A stretch of 64,000 bases of DNA from Affinundibacterium fentianense (GCF_018139545.1 NZ_JAGSPJ010000002.1:372001-436000), one strand, 5' to 3'; counted from the stretch's first letter, positions 30,577-39,480 are shown. Notes: generated from the sequence alone by a model not told the origin. Made by a program: numbers and translations.

Positions 30577-30604
30577 CCCCCTCTCACGCAAGCGGGAGAG
30601 GGGG
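30577..30604. repeat. GC-rich palindromic element inside the fad operon
   Basis: CCCCCTCTC at 30577-30585 pairs perfectly with GAGAGGGGG at 30596-30604 around a 10-base loop. No T tract follows, so it is not a standard terminator. The form is typical of dispersed intergenic palindromes and could protect or process the operon mRNA. Confidence 0.65.
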
Positions 30605-30674
30605 AATAAGAAATGTAGATCAATTGTTTTGAACTACCCCCAACCAAGTTTGAATTTCATGTAAAGGTTATCCA

Positions 30675-33074
30675 ATGCCTAATTTCATCGTCAAAAAAGT
30701 CGCCGTCCTTGGCGCTGGTGTGATGGGAGCGCAAATTGCTGCGCACTGTGTCAATGCCAAAGTCCCTGTGGTTTTGTTCGACTTGCCAGCCAAAGAAGGC
30801 CCGAAAAACGGTATCGTTCTTAAAGCGATTGAGAACCTGAAAAAGCTCAACCCAGCACCGCTGGGCGACAAAGACGATGCAGCGTTGATCGAAGTCGCAA
30901 ACTATGAAGACAACCTCGACGTGTTGGCAGGCTGCGATTTGATCATCGAAGCGATTGCAGAACGTATGGATTGGAAACACGATCTGTACAAAAAAGTCGC
31001 ACCACACATTGCACCAAATGCGATCTTCGCATCCAATACCTCTGGCTTGTCGATCACGGCCTTGTCTGAAGGTTTTGATGCGGGCTTGAAAGAACGTTTC
31101 TGCGGCGTGCATTTCTTCAATCCACCACGCTACATGCACTTGGTTGAATTAATCCCGACTGCAGCGACGCGTTCTGACATCCTCGACCAACTCGAAGGTT
31201 TCTTGACGACGACTTTGGGTAAAGGCGTGGTTCACGCGAAAGACACGCCGAACTTCATCGCGAATCGCGTTGGTATCTTCGGTATGCTGGCAACGATTTA
31301 TCAAGCGGAACAATTTGGCTTGAGCGTTGACGTCGTCGATGATTTGACTGGTAAAAAATTGGGTCGTGCATCCTCTGGCACTTTCCGTACAGCCGACGTG
31401 GTTGGTCTCGACACCATGGCGCACGTGATCAAAACCATGCAAGACAACTTGCAAGATGATCCATTCTTCGCGGTCTACAAAACGCCAGAAGTCTTGGCGA
31501 AATTGGTCGCAGCTGGCACGCTCGGTTCCAAATCCGGTGCAGGTTTCTACAAGAAAGTCGGCAAAGACATCCTGCGTTTAGATTTCGCGAGCGGTGAATA
31601 CGTTCCAGGTGGCGCCAAGGCAGATGACTTGGTGGGCCGCATCTTGAAGGAAAAAGATCCAGTCAAGAAGATGAAATCTTTACGTGAGTCGACCAATAAA
31701 CAAGCGCAGTTCTTGTGGTCCATCTTCCGTGACGCATTCCACTACATCGCGATTCACGGTGCAACGATTGCGGACAATGCACGCGATATCGACTTCGCCA
31801 TGCGTTGGGGCTTTGGCTGGAATGTCGGTCCATTCGAAACATGGCAGGCTTCCGGTTGGCAGCAAGTAGCAACTTGGGTCAAAGAAGATATTGATGCAGG
31901 TAAAGCACTGTGCGCAACACCATTGCCAGCGTGGGTATTTGAAGGCCCAGTCGCAGACAAAGGCGGCGTGCATACATCAGAAGGCTCATGGTCTATCAGC
32001 CGCAGCACCTTCGTTCCACGTTCGAACTTGGCAGTCTATGACCGTCAAGCGTTCCGCGCTCCTGTCTTGGGCGCTGGTGCCGAAACAGGCGCAACCGCTG
32101 GCGTGACTTTCTTCGAAGATGATTCCGTCCGTATCTGGCATCAGAACGATGATGTCTTGATCTTGTCCTTCAAAACCAAGATGCATGTGATTGGCCCAGG
32201 TGTAGTCGCTGGTATGGAAAAAGCGATTGCTGAAGCTGAGAAGAACTTCAAAGGCTTGGTGATTTGGCATGCCGACGCAGCTGAAGGCGGTGCTTTCTCT
32301 GCTGGTGCAGATTTGCAAGCGATGCTGCCATTGTTTATGTCTGGCGGCGTGAAAGCGATTGAGCCAGCAGTATCACAATTACAAAACGCACACCAAGCAT
32401 TGAAATACGCAAATATCCCAGTGGTGGCTGCGGTGGCTGGCTTGGCACTCGGTGGTGGTTGCGAGTTGATGATGCACGCTGCAAAACGTGTCGCTGCACT
32501 CGAATCGTACATCGGTTTGGTTGAAGTTGGCGTGGGCTTGGTTCCAGGGGGCGGCGGCTTGAAAGAAGCTGCTGTGCGCGCAGCGAAAGATGCAAAAGGC
32601 ACCGATCTCTTACAATTCTTGAAGAACTACTTCACCAACGCAGCGACAGCGAACGTGTCGAAGTCTGCTTTGGAAGCGCAAAAAATGGGCTACCTCGGTC
32701 AAGACGACGTTATCGTCTTCAATGCTTTCGAATTGCTGCACGTCGCAAAAGTCGAAGCCCGTGCCATGTTCGATGCCGGCTATCGTCCGCCAATGCGTAA
32801 GCTGGTGCCTGTGACAGGCCGTCACGGCATTGCAACAATCGGCGCGCAATTGATCAATATGCGTGATGGTGGTTTCATCTCTGCACATGACTTCAAACTC
32901 GGCAAGATGATTGCTGAAGTGGTGTGCGGTGGCGACATCGACAACGGCAGCATGGTCAGCGAACAATGGTTGCTCGACATGGAGCGAAAAGCGTTTATGG
33001 AATTATTGAATCATCCAAAAACGCAAGAGCGCATCATGGGCATGATGCAAACCGGCAAACCAGTACGTAACTAA
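30675..33074 (+). CDS. 3-hydroxyacyl-CoA dehydrogenase/enoyl-CoA hydratase fusion (FadN-like)
   Basis: 799 residues. The N-terminal half is the NAD-dependent dehydrogenase: Rossmann motif VAVLGAGVMGAQIAAHC, ASNTSGLSI, the catalytic His in HFFNPPRYMHLVE, and NFIANRVG. The C-terminal part is an enoyl-CoA hydratase/isomerase domain (about 500-700: AFSAGADLQAML, VVAAVAGLALGGGCELMMHA, IGLVEVGVGLVPGGGG). The domain order matches Bacillus FadN rather than E. coli FadB, where the hydratase comes first. It performs the second and third steps of beta-oxidation. The thiolase gene starts 19 bases downstream. Confidence 0.93.
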   Translation: MPNFIVKKVAVLGAGVMGAQIAAHCVNAKVPVVLFDLPAKEGPKNGIVLKAIENLKKLNPAPLGDKDDAALIEVANYEDNLDVLAGCDLIIEAIAERMDWKHDLYKKVAPHIAPNAIFASNTSGLSITALSEGFDAGLKERFCGVHFFNPPRYMHLVELIPTAATRSDILDQLEGFLTTTLGKGVVHAKDTPNFIANRVGIFGMLATIYQAEQFGLSVDVVDDLTGKKLGRASSGTFRTADVVGLDTMAHVIKTMQDNLQDDPFFAVYKTPEVLAKLVAAGTLGSKSGAGFYKKVGKDILRLDFASGEYVPGGAKADDLVGRILKEKDPVKKMKSLRESTNKQAQFLWSIFRDAFHYIAIHGATIADNARDIDFAMRWGFGWNVGPFETWQASGWQQVATWVKEDIDAGKALCATPLPAWVFEGPVADKGGVHTSEGSWSISRSTFVPRSNLAVYDRQAFRAPVLGAGAETGATAGVTFFEDDSVRIWHQNDDVLILSFKTKMHVIGPGVVAGMEKAIAEAEKNFKGLVIWHADAAEGGAFSAGADLQAMLPLFMSGGVKAIEPAVSQLQNAHQALKYANIPVVAAVAGLALGGGCELMMHAAKRVAALESYIGLVEVGVGLVPGGGGLKEAAVRAAKDAKGTDLLQFLKNYFTNAATANVSKSALEAQKMGYLGQDDVIVFNAFELLHVAKVEARAMFDAGYRPPMRKLVPVTGRHGIATIGAQLINMRDGGFISAHDFKLGKMIAEVVCGGDIDNGSMVSEQWLLDMERKAFMELLNHPKTQERIMGMMQTGKPVRN

Positions 33075-33092
33075 TTCATCGAGGACTCGACA

Positions 33093-34289
33093 ATGACTAC
33101 TCAATTACAAGACGCTTACATCGTCGCGGCAACTCGTTCCCCTATTGGTAAATCGGGCCGTGGTATGTTCCGCAACACACGCCCAGATGACTTGCTGGTC
33201 GGTGTATTGAAATCCGCTTTGGCCCAAGTGCCAAATCTTGATCCTAAACTGATTGAAGACGCGATTGTTGGCTGCTCCTTCCCAGAAGGCGCACAAGGCT
33301 TGAACTTGGCACGTATGAGCGTGCTGTTGGCTGGCTTGCCAAACACCATCGGCGGCGTGACCATCAACCGTTACTGCGCTTCTGGTATCACGGCAGTGGC
33401 TATGGCGGCTGATCGCATTCGCGTTGGCCAAGCTGACGTCATGATCGCAGCGGGTGTGGAATCCATGTCCATGGTGCCAATGATGGGTAACAATCCATCG
33501 ATGAACATGGCAATTCTCAAAGACGAAAATGCCGGTATCGCTTACGGTATGGGTTTGACTGCAGAGAAAGTCGCAGCGCAATGGAAAATTAGCCGTGAAG
33601 CGCAAGATGCCTTCGCTTTGCAATCCCATCAACGTGCATTGGCTGCGCAAGCGGCTGGTTACTTCGATGCTGAAACTACACCATTCGAAATTATCGACCG
33701 CGTGCCAAACTTGGCAACAGGCGAAATCGAACTCAAAACTCGCACCGTCAATCGTGACGAAGGTGCACGTCCAGATACATCACTCGAAGGTTTGGCAAAA
33801 CTGAAAGCAGTGTTCGCAGCTAAAGGTTCTGTGACTGCAGGTAACAGCTCACAAACTTCTGACGGTGCAGGTGCTTTGATTCTGGTTAGCGAAAAAATCT
33901 TGAAGCAATTCAACCTGACACCATTGGCACGCTTTGCGTCCTTCGCAGTACGCGGCGTTCCTCCAGAAATCATGGGTATTGGTCCGAAAGAAGCGATCCC
34001 TGCAGCATGTAAAGCTGCGGGTATCACACAAGACCAAATCGACTGGTTCGAATTAAACGAAGCGTTTGCGGCGCAATCTTTGGCAGTGGTACAAGACCTC
34101 GGTCTCGATCCAGCGAAAGTGAATCCTATGGGCGGCGCGATTGCTTTGGGTCACCCACTGGGCGCGACAGGTGCGATTCGTTCTGCAACGACTATCCATG
34201 CTTTGCATCGTAATAATTTGAAGTACGGTATGGTGACGATGTGTGTGGGTACAGGTATGGGCGCAGCAGGCATTTTTGAACGCATGTAA
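33093..34289 (+). CDS. Acetyl-CoA C-acyltransferase (thiolase)
   Basis: 398 residues. All thiolase catalytic residues are present: Cys95 in INRYCASGITAVAM, His354 in ALGHPLGATGA, and Cys384 in MCVGTGMGAAGIFE. N-terminal RSPIGKSGRG is also typical. It cleaves 3-ketoacyl-CoA to acetyl-CoA and a shortened acyl-CoA, closing the beta-oxidation cycle with the two preceding genes. ATG start with GAGGA upstream. The stop codon falls within a long inverted repeat. Confidence 0.94.
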   Translation: MTTQLQDAYIVAATRSPIGKSGRGMFRNTRPDDLLVGVLKSALAQVPNLDPKLIEDAIVGCSFPEGAQGLNLARMSVLLAGLPNTIGGVTINRYCASGITAVAMAADRIRVGQADVMIAAGVESMSMVPMMGNNPSMNMAILKDENAGIAYGMGLTAEKVAAQWKISREAQDAFALQSHQRALAAQAAGYFDAETTPFEIIDRVPNLATGEIELKTRTVNRDEGARPDTSLEGLAKLKAVFAAKGSVTAGNSSQTSDGAGALILVSEKILKQFNLTPLARFASFAVRGVPPEIMGIGPKEAIPAACKAAGITQDQIDWFELNEAFAAQSLAVVQDLGLDPAKVNPMGGAIALGHPLGATGAIRSATTIHALHRNNLKYGMVTMCVGTGMGAAGIFERM

Positions 34290-34396
34290 ATCCAATTCTG
34301 GGGCGTATGGCGTTGTCGGGGCTGTAAATCCGATGCTCGCAATACTTGTGTATTGCTGTGCTTTGCGCCTAGCCCTGCATCCCCATAATTGAATTT
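34288..34396. repeat. Nested palindromic intergenic element
   Basis: Outer arms 34288-34303 and 34381-34396 match at 14 of 16 positions. GGGCT at 34319-34323 pairs with AGCCC at 34371-34375. A central perfect hairpin, GCAATAC 34339-34345 with GTATTGC 34350-34356, has loop TTGT. The whole would fold into a rod of about 109 bases. It has the look of a dispersed repeat (MITE- or REP-like) or a structured RNA. Confidence 0.55.
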
Positions 34397-34430
34397 AGCC
34401 GACTGTTCGGAAAAAAAATCAGAAACACAA

Positions 34431-34462
34431 AAACCGCACATCCAAAACTGTGCGGTTTTTTT
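34431..34462 (+). terminator. Rho-independent terminator of the beta-oxidation operon
   Basis: Perfect 10-base-pair stem, AAACCGCACA 34431-34440 with TGTGCGGTTT 34449-34458, loop of 8, then a T tract. It ends only 11 bases before the hydrolase start codon, so the hydrolase needs read-through or a promoter lying within this region. Confidence 0.88.
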
Positions 34463-34473
34463 ACGGAGTCTGT

Positions 34474-35373
34474 ATGAGCACGATTGAAACGACGACGCTG
34501 ATTGCGAAAGATGGTACTGAGCTGGTGGGACGCAGGTATTCCCCTGCCGGTGCTGCGCGTGCGGTGGTGTTGATTCCTGCGGCGATGGGGGTGAAGCAGC
34601 AGTTTTATGCGCCTTTTGCAGAATTCTTGTGCGAGAATGGATTTGCTGTGTTGAGCTTCGACTATCGTGGCATGGGTGAGTCTTTGAATGCGCGCTTTGG
34701 CAAGTCTTTACGTGGCTTTGAAGCGGATATTAGCGATTGGGCGGAACTCGACTATAACTCGGCTTTGCATGCGGCGAAGGCTTGGCATCCTGAACTTCCT
34801 TTATTAGTGATCGGCCATTCGCTCGGCGGTCAACTCGCGGGTCTGCTGCCCGATAATCATTTAATCGATGGTCTGTTGACGATTGGTTCTGGCACTGGCT
34901 ACTGGCGCCACAATGCGCCGCCGACCAAACGGATGGTGTGGTTGCTGTGGTATGTCCTGGTGCCGCTCTACACCAGCATCTGTGGCTATTTTCCGGGCAA
35001 GAAATTGCGCAAAGTGGGCAATCTCCCCAAAGGTGTAATTTATCAATGGTCGCGCTGGTGCAAAGATCCGCGCTATTTCGTCGATGAAGATGGCAAGGCC
35101 ATGCGCACCTATCACCAACAATTCACTGCGCCGATCCTGAGCCTAAGTTTTACTGATGATGAAATGATGGGGCGTAAAAACATCGATGGCTTGCACGATT
35201 ATTTCAGTCGCGCGCCGGTCGAACGGCGCTACATACAACCACAAGACGTACAGGCAAAACGCGTTGGACATTTCGGCTTTTTTAGAGCGGAGTTTCGACA
35301 CAGCTTGTGGCAACAAGCTTTACAATGGTTGATCCAACAAAACAAACAGCATCCCTCCGCACAACCTAACTAA
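34474..35373 (+). CDS. Alpha/beta hydrolase
   Basis: 299 residues from the ATG at 34474, with GGAG 5 bases upstream. Nucleophile Ser116 in VIGHSLGGQLAG; oxyanion and core strands VVLIPAAMGVKQQFY and VLSFDYRGMGES; late acid/His candidates in SFTDDEMMG and VGHFGFF. This serine-hydrolase type is often annotated as a lipase-like or acyl-CoA thioesterase-like protein; no specific substrate is visible. It lies between the beta-oxidation operon and an enoyl-CoA hydratase gene that begins 13 bases later, so a role in acyl-ester hydrolysis is plausible. Confidence 0.88.
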   Translation: MSTIETTTLIAKDGTELVGRRYSPAGAARAVVLIPAAMGVKQQFYAPFAEFLCENGFAVLSFDYRGMGESLNARFGKSLRGFEADISDWAELDYNSALHAAKAWHPELPLLVIGHSLGGQLAGLLPDNHLIDGLLTIGSGTGYWRHNAPPTKRMVWLLWYVLVPLYTSICGYFPGKKLRKVGNLPKGVIYQWSRWCKDPRYFVDEDGKAMRTYHQQFTAPILSLSFTDDEMMGRKNIDGLHDYFSRAPVERRYIQPQDVQAKRVGHFGFFRAEFRHSLWQQALQWLIQQNKQHPSAQPN

Positions 35374-35386
35374 ATCAAGAGACATC

Positions 35387-36160
35387 ATGGAAATTCTGAC
35401 CAGCATCAATGACGGCATTTTGACGATCAACTTCAATCGCCCAGAAAAGAAAAACGCGATCACGTTTGGTATGTATGAAGCGATGGCGAATGCGATCAAT
35501 GCAGCGAATGACGACAAAAACGTCAGCGTGATTTTGATTACGGGCAAGCCAGAAATTTTCACAGCGGGCAATGACCTGGAAGACTTCATGAAACACGCTA
35601 GTAGCTTAGCGTCAGCAGAGATGCCGCCCGTGTATCAATTCATGCACGCCTTAAACGATGCGCAGAAACCGGTGATCGCCGCGGTCTCAGGTGGCGCGGT
35701 CGGTATTGGTACCACCTTACTAATGCATTGTGAGTTGGTGTACGCGGCCGACAATGCGAAATTCTCTATGCCGTTCACACAATTGGGCTTATGCCCAGAA
35801 TTCGCATCTAGCATGGTTTTACCGCAAATCGCTGGTTACCAGCGTGCAGCGGAAATGCTGTTATTGGGTGAAGCGTTCAACGCACAACAAGCGTATGAAA
35901 TGGGCTTGGTGAATAAAGTATTACCGCTCGAAGAATTATTGCCGTATGCAGAAAAGCAAGCTGCGAAAATCGCCGCCTTGCCAGCCAAATCCATACGCTT
36001 GACCAAGAGCTTGATGAAGGCAAATCAACCCCAAGCGATTCGCGACAAAATGAATGAAGAGAACGCGCATTTCGGAGCAATGTTATCGCAACCAGAAGCG
36101 CGCGAAGCGATGATGGCTTTTTTCCAAAAACGTAAGCCGGATTTCAAGCAGTTCAATTAA
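35387..36160 (+). CDS. Enoyl-CoA hydratase/isomerase family protein
   Basis: 257 residues with the crotonase fold: ILTINFNRPEKKNAITFGMY, the oxyanion-hole strands FTAGNDLEDFM and VIAAVSGGAVGIGTTLLMHCELVYA, and FSMPFTQLGLCPEFASSMVLPQ. The second catalytic Glu position carries a Leu-Cys-Pro-Glu pattern (GLCPEFAS) like ECI/PaaG-type isomerases and other divergent members, so exact hydratase activity is not certain. Starts 13 bases after the hydrolase, likely the same transcript. Confidence 0.9.
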   Translation: MEILTSINDGILTINFNRPEKKNAITFGMYEAMANAINAANDDKNVSVILITGKPEIFTAGNDLEDFMKHASSLASAEMPPVYQFMHALNDAQKPVIAAVSGGAVGIGTTLLMHCELVYAADNAKFSMPFTQLGLCPEFASSMVLPQIAGYQRAAEMLLLGEAFNAQQAYEMGLVNKVLPLEELLPYAEKQAAKIAALPAKSIRLTKSLMKANQPQAIRDKMNEENAHFGAMLSQPEAREAMMAFFQKRKPDFKQFN

Positions 36161-36213
36161 TTTGCTACCCATCGTTGTAAATCGATCTTCGTAGCTAGCG
36201 GCTACAGTAAAGT

Positions 36214-36248
36214 AAAAAGAGAAGTCTATTTTTAGACTCCTCTTTTTT
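36214..36248. terminator. Bidirectional terminator between the hydratase and LysR genes
   Basis: Arms 36214-36228 and 36233-36248 pair with one mismatch around a TTTT loop. An A tract before and a T tract after make it usable from both strands. The right arm includes the LysR stop codon. Confidence 0.8.
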
Positions 36249-37170
36249 GTATTTTGTCCAATGTCGTGCTATCCATATCTTGCCAAGGTACGGCCGCAAA
36301 CCATTCCACCAAAAAATCCAACAAAGCTCTCACCGCAGGCGATAAATGTTTGCGCGAAGGATAGAGCGCATAGATCGACATTTCAGGTAAATCCCATTCA
36401 GGCAAAATTTGTTGCAAACGTCCGTCACGCAAATAAGGATTGGCTAAATAGGTCGGTTGCAGAGCGATGCCACCGCCCGCCAAACAGGCCTGTAACAAGG
36501 CGGTTGCCTCATTCGCACTAAAGTAACTACCGACGCTCACTTGTTCTTGCAATTCTCCGCGACGTAATGTCCAAATACTCTTGCCAAAATTGGCATAACT
36601 TACGCATCGGTGTACGCTTAAATCAGCGGGAATTTGCGGTTCAGCATGCTTCGCCAGATATGCCGGTGAGGCAACTAAGACTGAACTACACGGTGCCAAA
36701 ACACGCCCAATAAGTGTGGGATCGGGCGCTCCGCTGATGCGGATTGCCAGATCAACACGTGCTTCGACCAGATTTAAAGCGCCCTCACTCGCGTTTAAAT
36801 CAATTTTTAATTGCGGATGCATGCGCAAAAACTCGACAATCGCTTTCGCTAGTTGCGCATAACAAAGCGAGATACTACAGGTGACACGAAGTTGTCCACG
36901 TAGTTCGCCATCATGATCGCTGGTTTCTTCCTCGACATTTTCCATCAACGCTAACATTTGCTGGCAGCGACGCAAGCAATTCTCGCCCGCATCGGTCAAA
37001 GTCACGCTGCGCGTGGTTCGCTGCAATAATCGCGCAGCCAACCATCGTTCCATTTCGCCCACATAGCGCGTCACCATCGCGCGCGACATCTCTAACTTTT
37101 CTGCCGTAGCACTAAAGCTGCCGCTGGTGGCGACTTCGACAAAGACTTGCATTGCAGTCAATCTATCCAT
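36232..37170 (-). CDS. LysR-family transcriptional regulator
   Basis: 312 residues. N-terminal winged helix-turn-helix MDRLTAMQVFVEVATSGSFSATAEKLEMSRAMVTRYVGEME followed by LLQRTTRSVTLTDAGENCLRRC, typical of the Burkholderiales LysR group with VDRL-type start. The C-terminal co-inducer domain is periplasmic-binding-protein-like. Divergent from the secreted MBL-fold gene at 37291 with 120 bases between, which contain ATAGTT and AACTAT half-sites about 30 bases apart. Control of that neighbour is the natural inference. Confidence 0.93.
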   Translation of the reverse strand: MDRLTAMQVFVEVATSGSFSATAEKLEMSRAMVTRYVGEMERWLAARLLQRTTRSVTLTDAGENCLRRCQQMLALMENVEEETSDHDGELRGQLRVTCSISLCYAQLAKAIVEFLRMHPQLKIDLNASEGALNLVEARVDLAIRISGAPDPTLIGRVLAPCSSVLVASPAYLAKHAEPQIPADLSVHRCVSYANFGKSIWTLRRGELQEQVSVGSYFSANEATALLQACLAGGGIALQPTYLANPYLRDGRLQQILPEWDLPEMSIYALYPSRKHLSPAVRALLDFLVEWFAAVPWQDMDSTTLDKIQKRGV

Positions 37171-37290
37171 GATTTGCTCGAATTAAGAAATAGTTATGGT
37201 CAATTTATGCGGTTTATCTGCGCGATATTAGCAACTATAGTGTAATCCAACGCATCGCTGCGTACTAATTTCAAATTAAAGGAACTCATC

Positions 37291-38184
37291 ATGATTCGCA
37301 CTAACTTTATCACCAGCACAATTGCCGCCACCCTCGCTATCAGCTTTGGTACAGCGCAAGCGGCACCAGCCAGCAACAAAGCGCCATTGACAGTCAAAAT
37401 CTACAACGCCAGTAACACCAGTTTTAACGTCAACTCGACACTGATCTACGGTGAAAAAGAAGCGATGGTAATTGATGCTGGTTTTACCCGCGCAGACGCA
37501 TTGCGTATCGCCGCCAATGTGCTTGATAGCGGGAAGCAGTTGACCACCATCTATGTTAGCCAAGCCGATCCAGACTACTATTTTGGGGTAGAAACTTTGA
37601 AAGAATTTTTCCCACAAGCACAGGTTGTAAGCACACCTGCAGTGCTCGAAAAACTGAGCGCGAAGATGGCGGGCAAAGTGGCGTTTTGGGGTCCCAAAAT
37701 GGGCTCGAATGCACCAAGCACTCCAGTGACACCACAAGCCTTAACGACGAACAGCATCACACTCGAAGGTCAAACTATTGAGATTCGCGGCACCACAGGT
37801 CTGTTGGCACACCGTCCTTATGCATGGATTCCATCGATCAAAACCATCGTTGGTAATATCGCGGTCTTCGGCAATATGCATGTGTGGACTGCCGATACAC
37901 AAAGCCAGGCTGAACGCGCTGCGTGGATCACACAATTAGATGAAATGGCTGCCTTAAAACCAGAATTAGTCGTGCCAGGTCACATGAGTGCAGGCACAAG
38001 CGTTGACACTAGTGCGATCAGCTTTACCAAAAATTACTTACTGACTTTTGAAAAAAATCTCGCGACAAGTAAAGACGGCGCGGCACTCATCAACGCGATG
38101 AAACAGTCTTATCCGCAATTAACTGAAGGTGGCATGTCGCTCGATATCGGTGCTAAAGTGAATAAAGGCGAGATGAAATGGTAA
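37291..38184 (+). CDS. Secreted MBL-fold protein lacking the canonical zinc motif
   Basis: 297 residues with a signal peptide (MIRTNFITSTIAATLAISF, cleavage after AQA). The fold is recognisable: FNVNSTLIYGEKEAMVIDAGF, PYAWIPSIKTIVG, AVFGNMHVW, and LVVPGHMSAG with His231. At the place of the zinc motif HxHxDH the sequence reads Q91-A-D93-P-D95-Y96 (in VSQADPDYYFG), so three of the four ligands are changed and only the Asp remains. N189 stands where a bridging Asp is usual. Related proteins of the Vmh-type group also carry a changed motif. Activity, if any, would need different metal binding. GGA-type ribosome site (AAAGGA) precedes the ATG. Confidence 0.85.
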   Translation: MIRTNFITSTIAATLAISFGTAQAAPASNKAPLTVKIYNASNTSFNVNSTLIYGEKEAMVIDAGFTRADALRIAANVLDSGKQLTTIYVSQADPDYYFGVETLKEFFPQAQVVSTPAVLEKLSAKMAGKVAFWGPKMGSNAPSTPVTPQALTTNSITLEGQTIEIRGTTGLLAHRPYAWIPSIKTIVGNIAVFGNMHVWTADTQSQAERAAWITQLDEMAALKPELVVPGHMSAGTSVDTSAISFTKNYLLTFEKNLATSKDGAALINAMKQSYPQLTEGGMSLDIGAKVNKGEMKW

Positions 38185-38234
38185 GCAAGAAAGTCTAAGC
38201 GCTTTGCTGTACCAGATAGCTAAACATATCGCTT

Positions 38235-38262
38235 AAAGCCCGGAGATTTTCCGGGCTTTTTT
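38235..38262 (+). terminator. Rho-independent terminator of the MBL gene
   Basis: AAAGCCCGG at 38235-38243 pairs perfectly with CCGGGCTTT at 38251-38259, loop of 7, then TTT. Confidence 0.88.
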
Positions 38263-38763
38263 ATTGTTCCAAATTCACTCCAAATTCTCTCCACAAATTC
38301 CATCTATTATCCAAACATACATTTACAACAACTCCGGCGGATAAGACGGTATATATTTATCGCGCCAAAATAACTTTAGAAGGTTTGAACGGCATCGCCG
38401 ACTTCCCAGATAGTAATCGTCCACAAATGCGAATTCAGCATACATTTAGTGTAAATAAATTCCGTCGCGTATCAACGAAAATCCCTACACCTATCATTAT
38501 GTTGTGAGGGACCCAAACTTACTAGCATCGGCATGACACAATGGTTGGCAGAAGACAACGGTTTAGTTTGTCCGAGAGCGCGCATGTTCTGGGTAAAGCT
38601 ATGGAATAACGTGTAGTCAATCTGGCTGGGCATAGTGTCGGGTTAGCTGCAAAACTGGATAAGCGTTTACTAAAAAACATTCGAGCAAGGTTTAAATTGC
38701 ATAAAAATAAAGTACTAAGGCGAAATTTATCTCTAGAACACCGTACTTAGGTTTAGTATGTTT
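38259..38763 (+). pseudogene. Decayed coding remnants of unknown gene(s)
   Basis: A frame open from 38259 to the TGA at 38505 has no ATG, GTG or TTG start except very late, yet reads like protein (for example TVYIYRAKITLEGLNG then PDSNRPQMRIQHTFSVNKFRR). Further on, short stretches in other frames also look protein-like: TSIGMTQWLAEDNGLV ending at a TAG near 38616, and a lysine/arginine-rich piece (GHSVGLAAKLDKRLLKNIRARF) ending near 38750. Together they suggest one or two genes broken by frameshifts. I do not recognise the family. The stretch lies between a terminator and the next gene. Confidence 0.35.
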
Positions 38764-38833
38764 AGGTAGCAACTAAAGAACCAAATTCTCGCTTTTTGTA
38801 TGCGTACATCGCCTAGCCTAAGGAGTTTCCAAA

Positions 38834-39346
38834 ATGAACAGAAGAGATTTTATTCAGGCCACTGCACTCGGCAGTTTATTCACGAACACAGTCCTAGCAG
38901 CAGACAAACCTAAACCGGGCAAACCTGATTTCACTTTGCAAGGTGTCGATGTTTTTGGAAAAAAACTAGATCTTCGGGACTACGCAGGCAAAACAACATT
39001 GGTCAGTTTTTTTACTTTTGATTGCACAGTATGTACCAATGACTTGAAATTAATGCGCGAGTTTTACGTGCGCAATGTGAGTAAAAAATTCGTTCTAATT
39101 GGCGTCAATATCGATCAAAACAAAAAAGACTTAGATGAGTATAACGAAGCAAGCACACTCGCCTATCCAAAAAGTCATCGCTTTCCAACCGTGTGGCGCA
39201 TGGCAGCAGGTCACCAAGATAGCTTTGGCAAAATCACTACCACACCGACGCACTTTTTACTGAACGCCCAACACCAACTGGTGCTAAAACGGGAAGGTCC
39301 GTTTCGGTCTGACGACTGGGATAATCTATGGTTGTCGCTGTCCTAA
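38834..39346 (+). CDS. Tat-exported thioredoxin-fold (TlpA/AhpC-like) protein
   Basis: 170 residues. The N-terminus MNRRDFIQATALGSLFTNTVLA has a twin-arginine motif (NRRDFIQ) and cleavage after VLA. The mature part is a thioredoxin-like domain with a C64-T-V-C67 redox pair after VSFFTFD, VLIGVNIDQNK, and the cis-Pro loop TTTPTHFLLN. It is expected in the periplasm, in thiol redox or metal delivery. AGGAG precedes the ATG. No cytochrome maturation genes are adjacent, so the partner is unknown. Confidence 0.87.
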   Translation: MNRRDFIQATALGSLFTNTVLAADKPKPGKPDFTLQGVDVFGKKLDLRDYAGKTTLVSFFTFDCTVCTNDLKLMREFYVRNVSKKFVLIGVNIDQNKKDLDEYNEASTLAYPKSHRFPTVWRMAAGHQDSFGKITTTPTHFLLNAQHQLVLKREGPFRSDDWDNLWLSLS

Positions 39347-39480
39347 ACCACAAATTGAGTAAGCCAAGATAATTGAATTAGAAAGCCTTCAAAATAAAAG
39401 TCTGTCTCAGCGCTTAATTTAAGTACCCACTTGCGGTATCCTAAATACTTCTTTCGACTTTATATTTTAAATGTTCAATT

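Noticed and set aside
32141..32602. 153-codon minus-strand frame, Ala/Pro-rich
   Set aside because: Antisense shadow of the biased codons in the hydratase domain of the fused beta-oxidation gene.
33105..33650. 181-codon minus-strand frame
   Set aside because: Antisense to the thiolase gene, which has all catalytic motifs in the forward frame.
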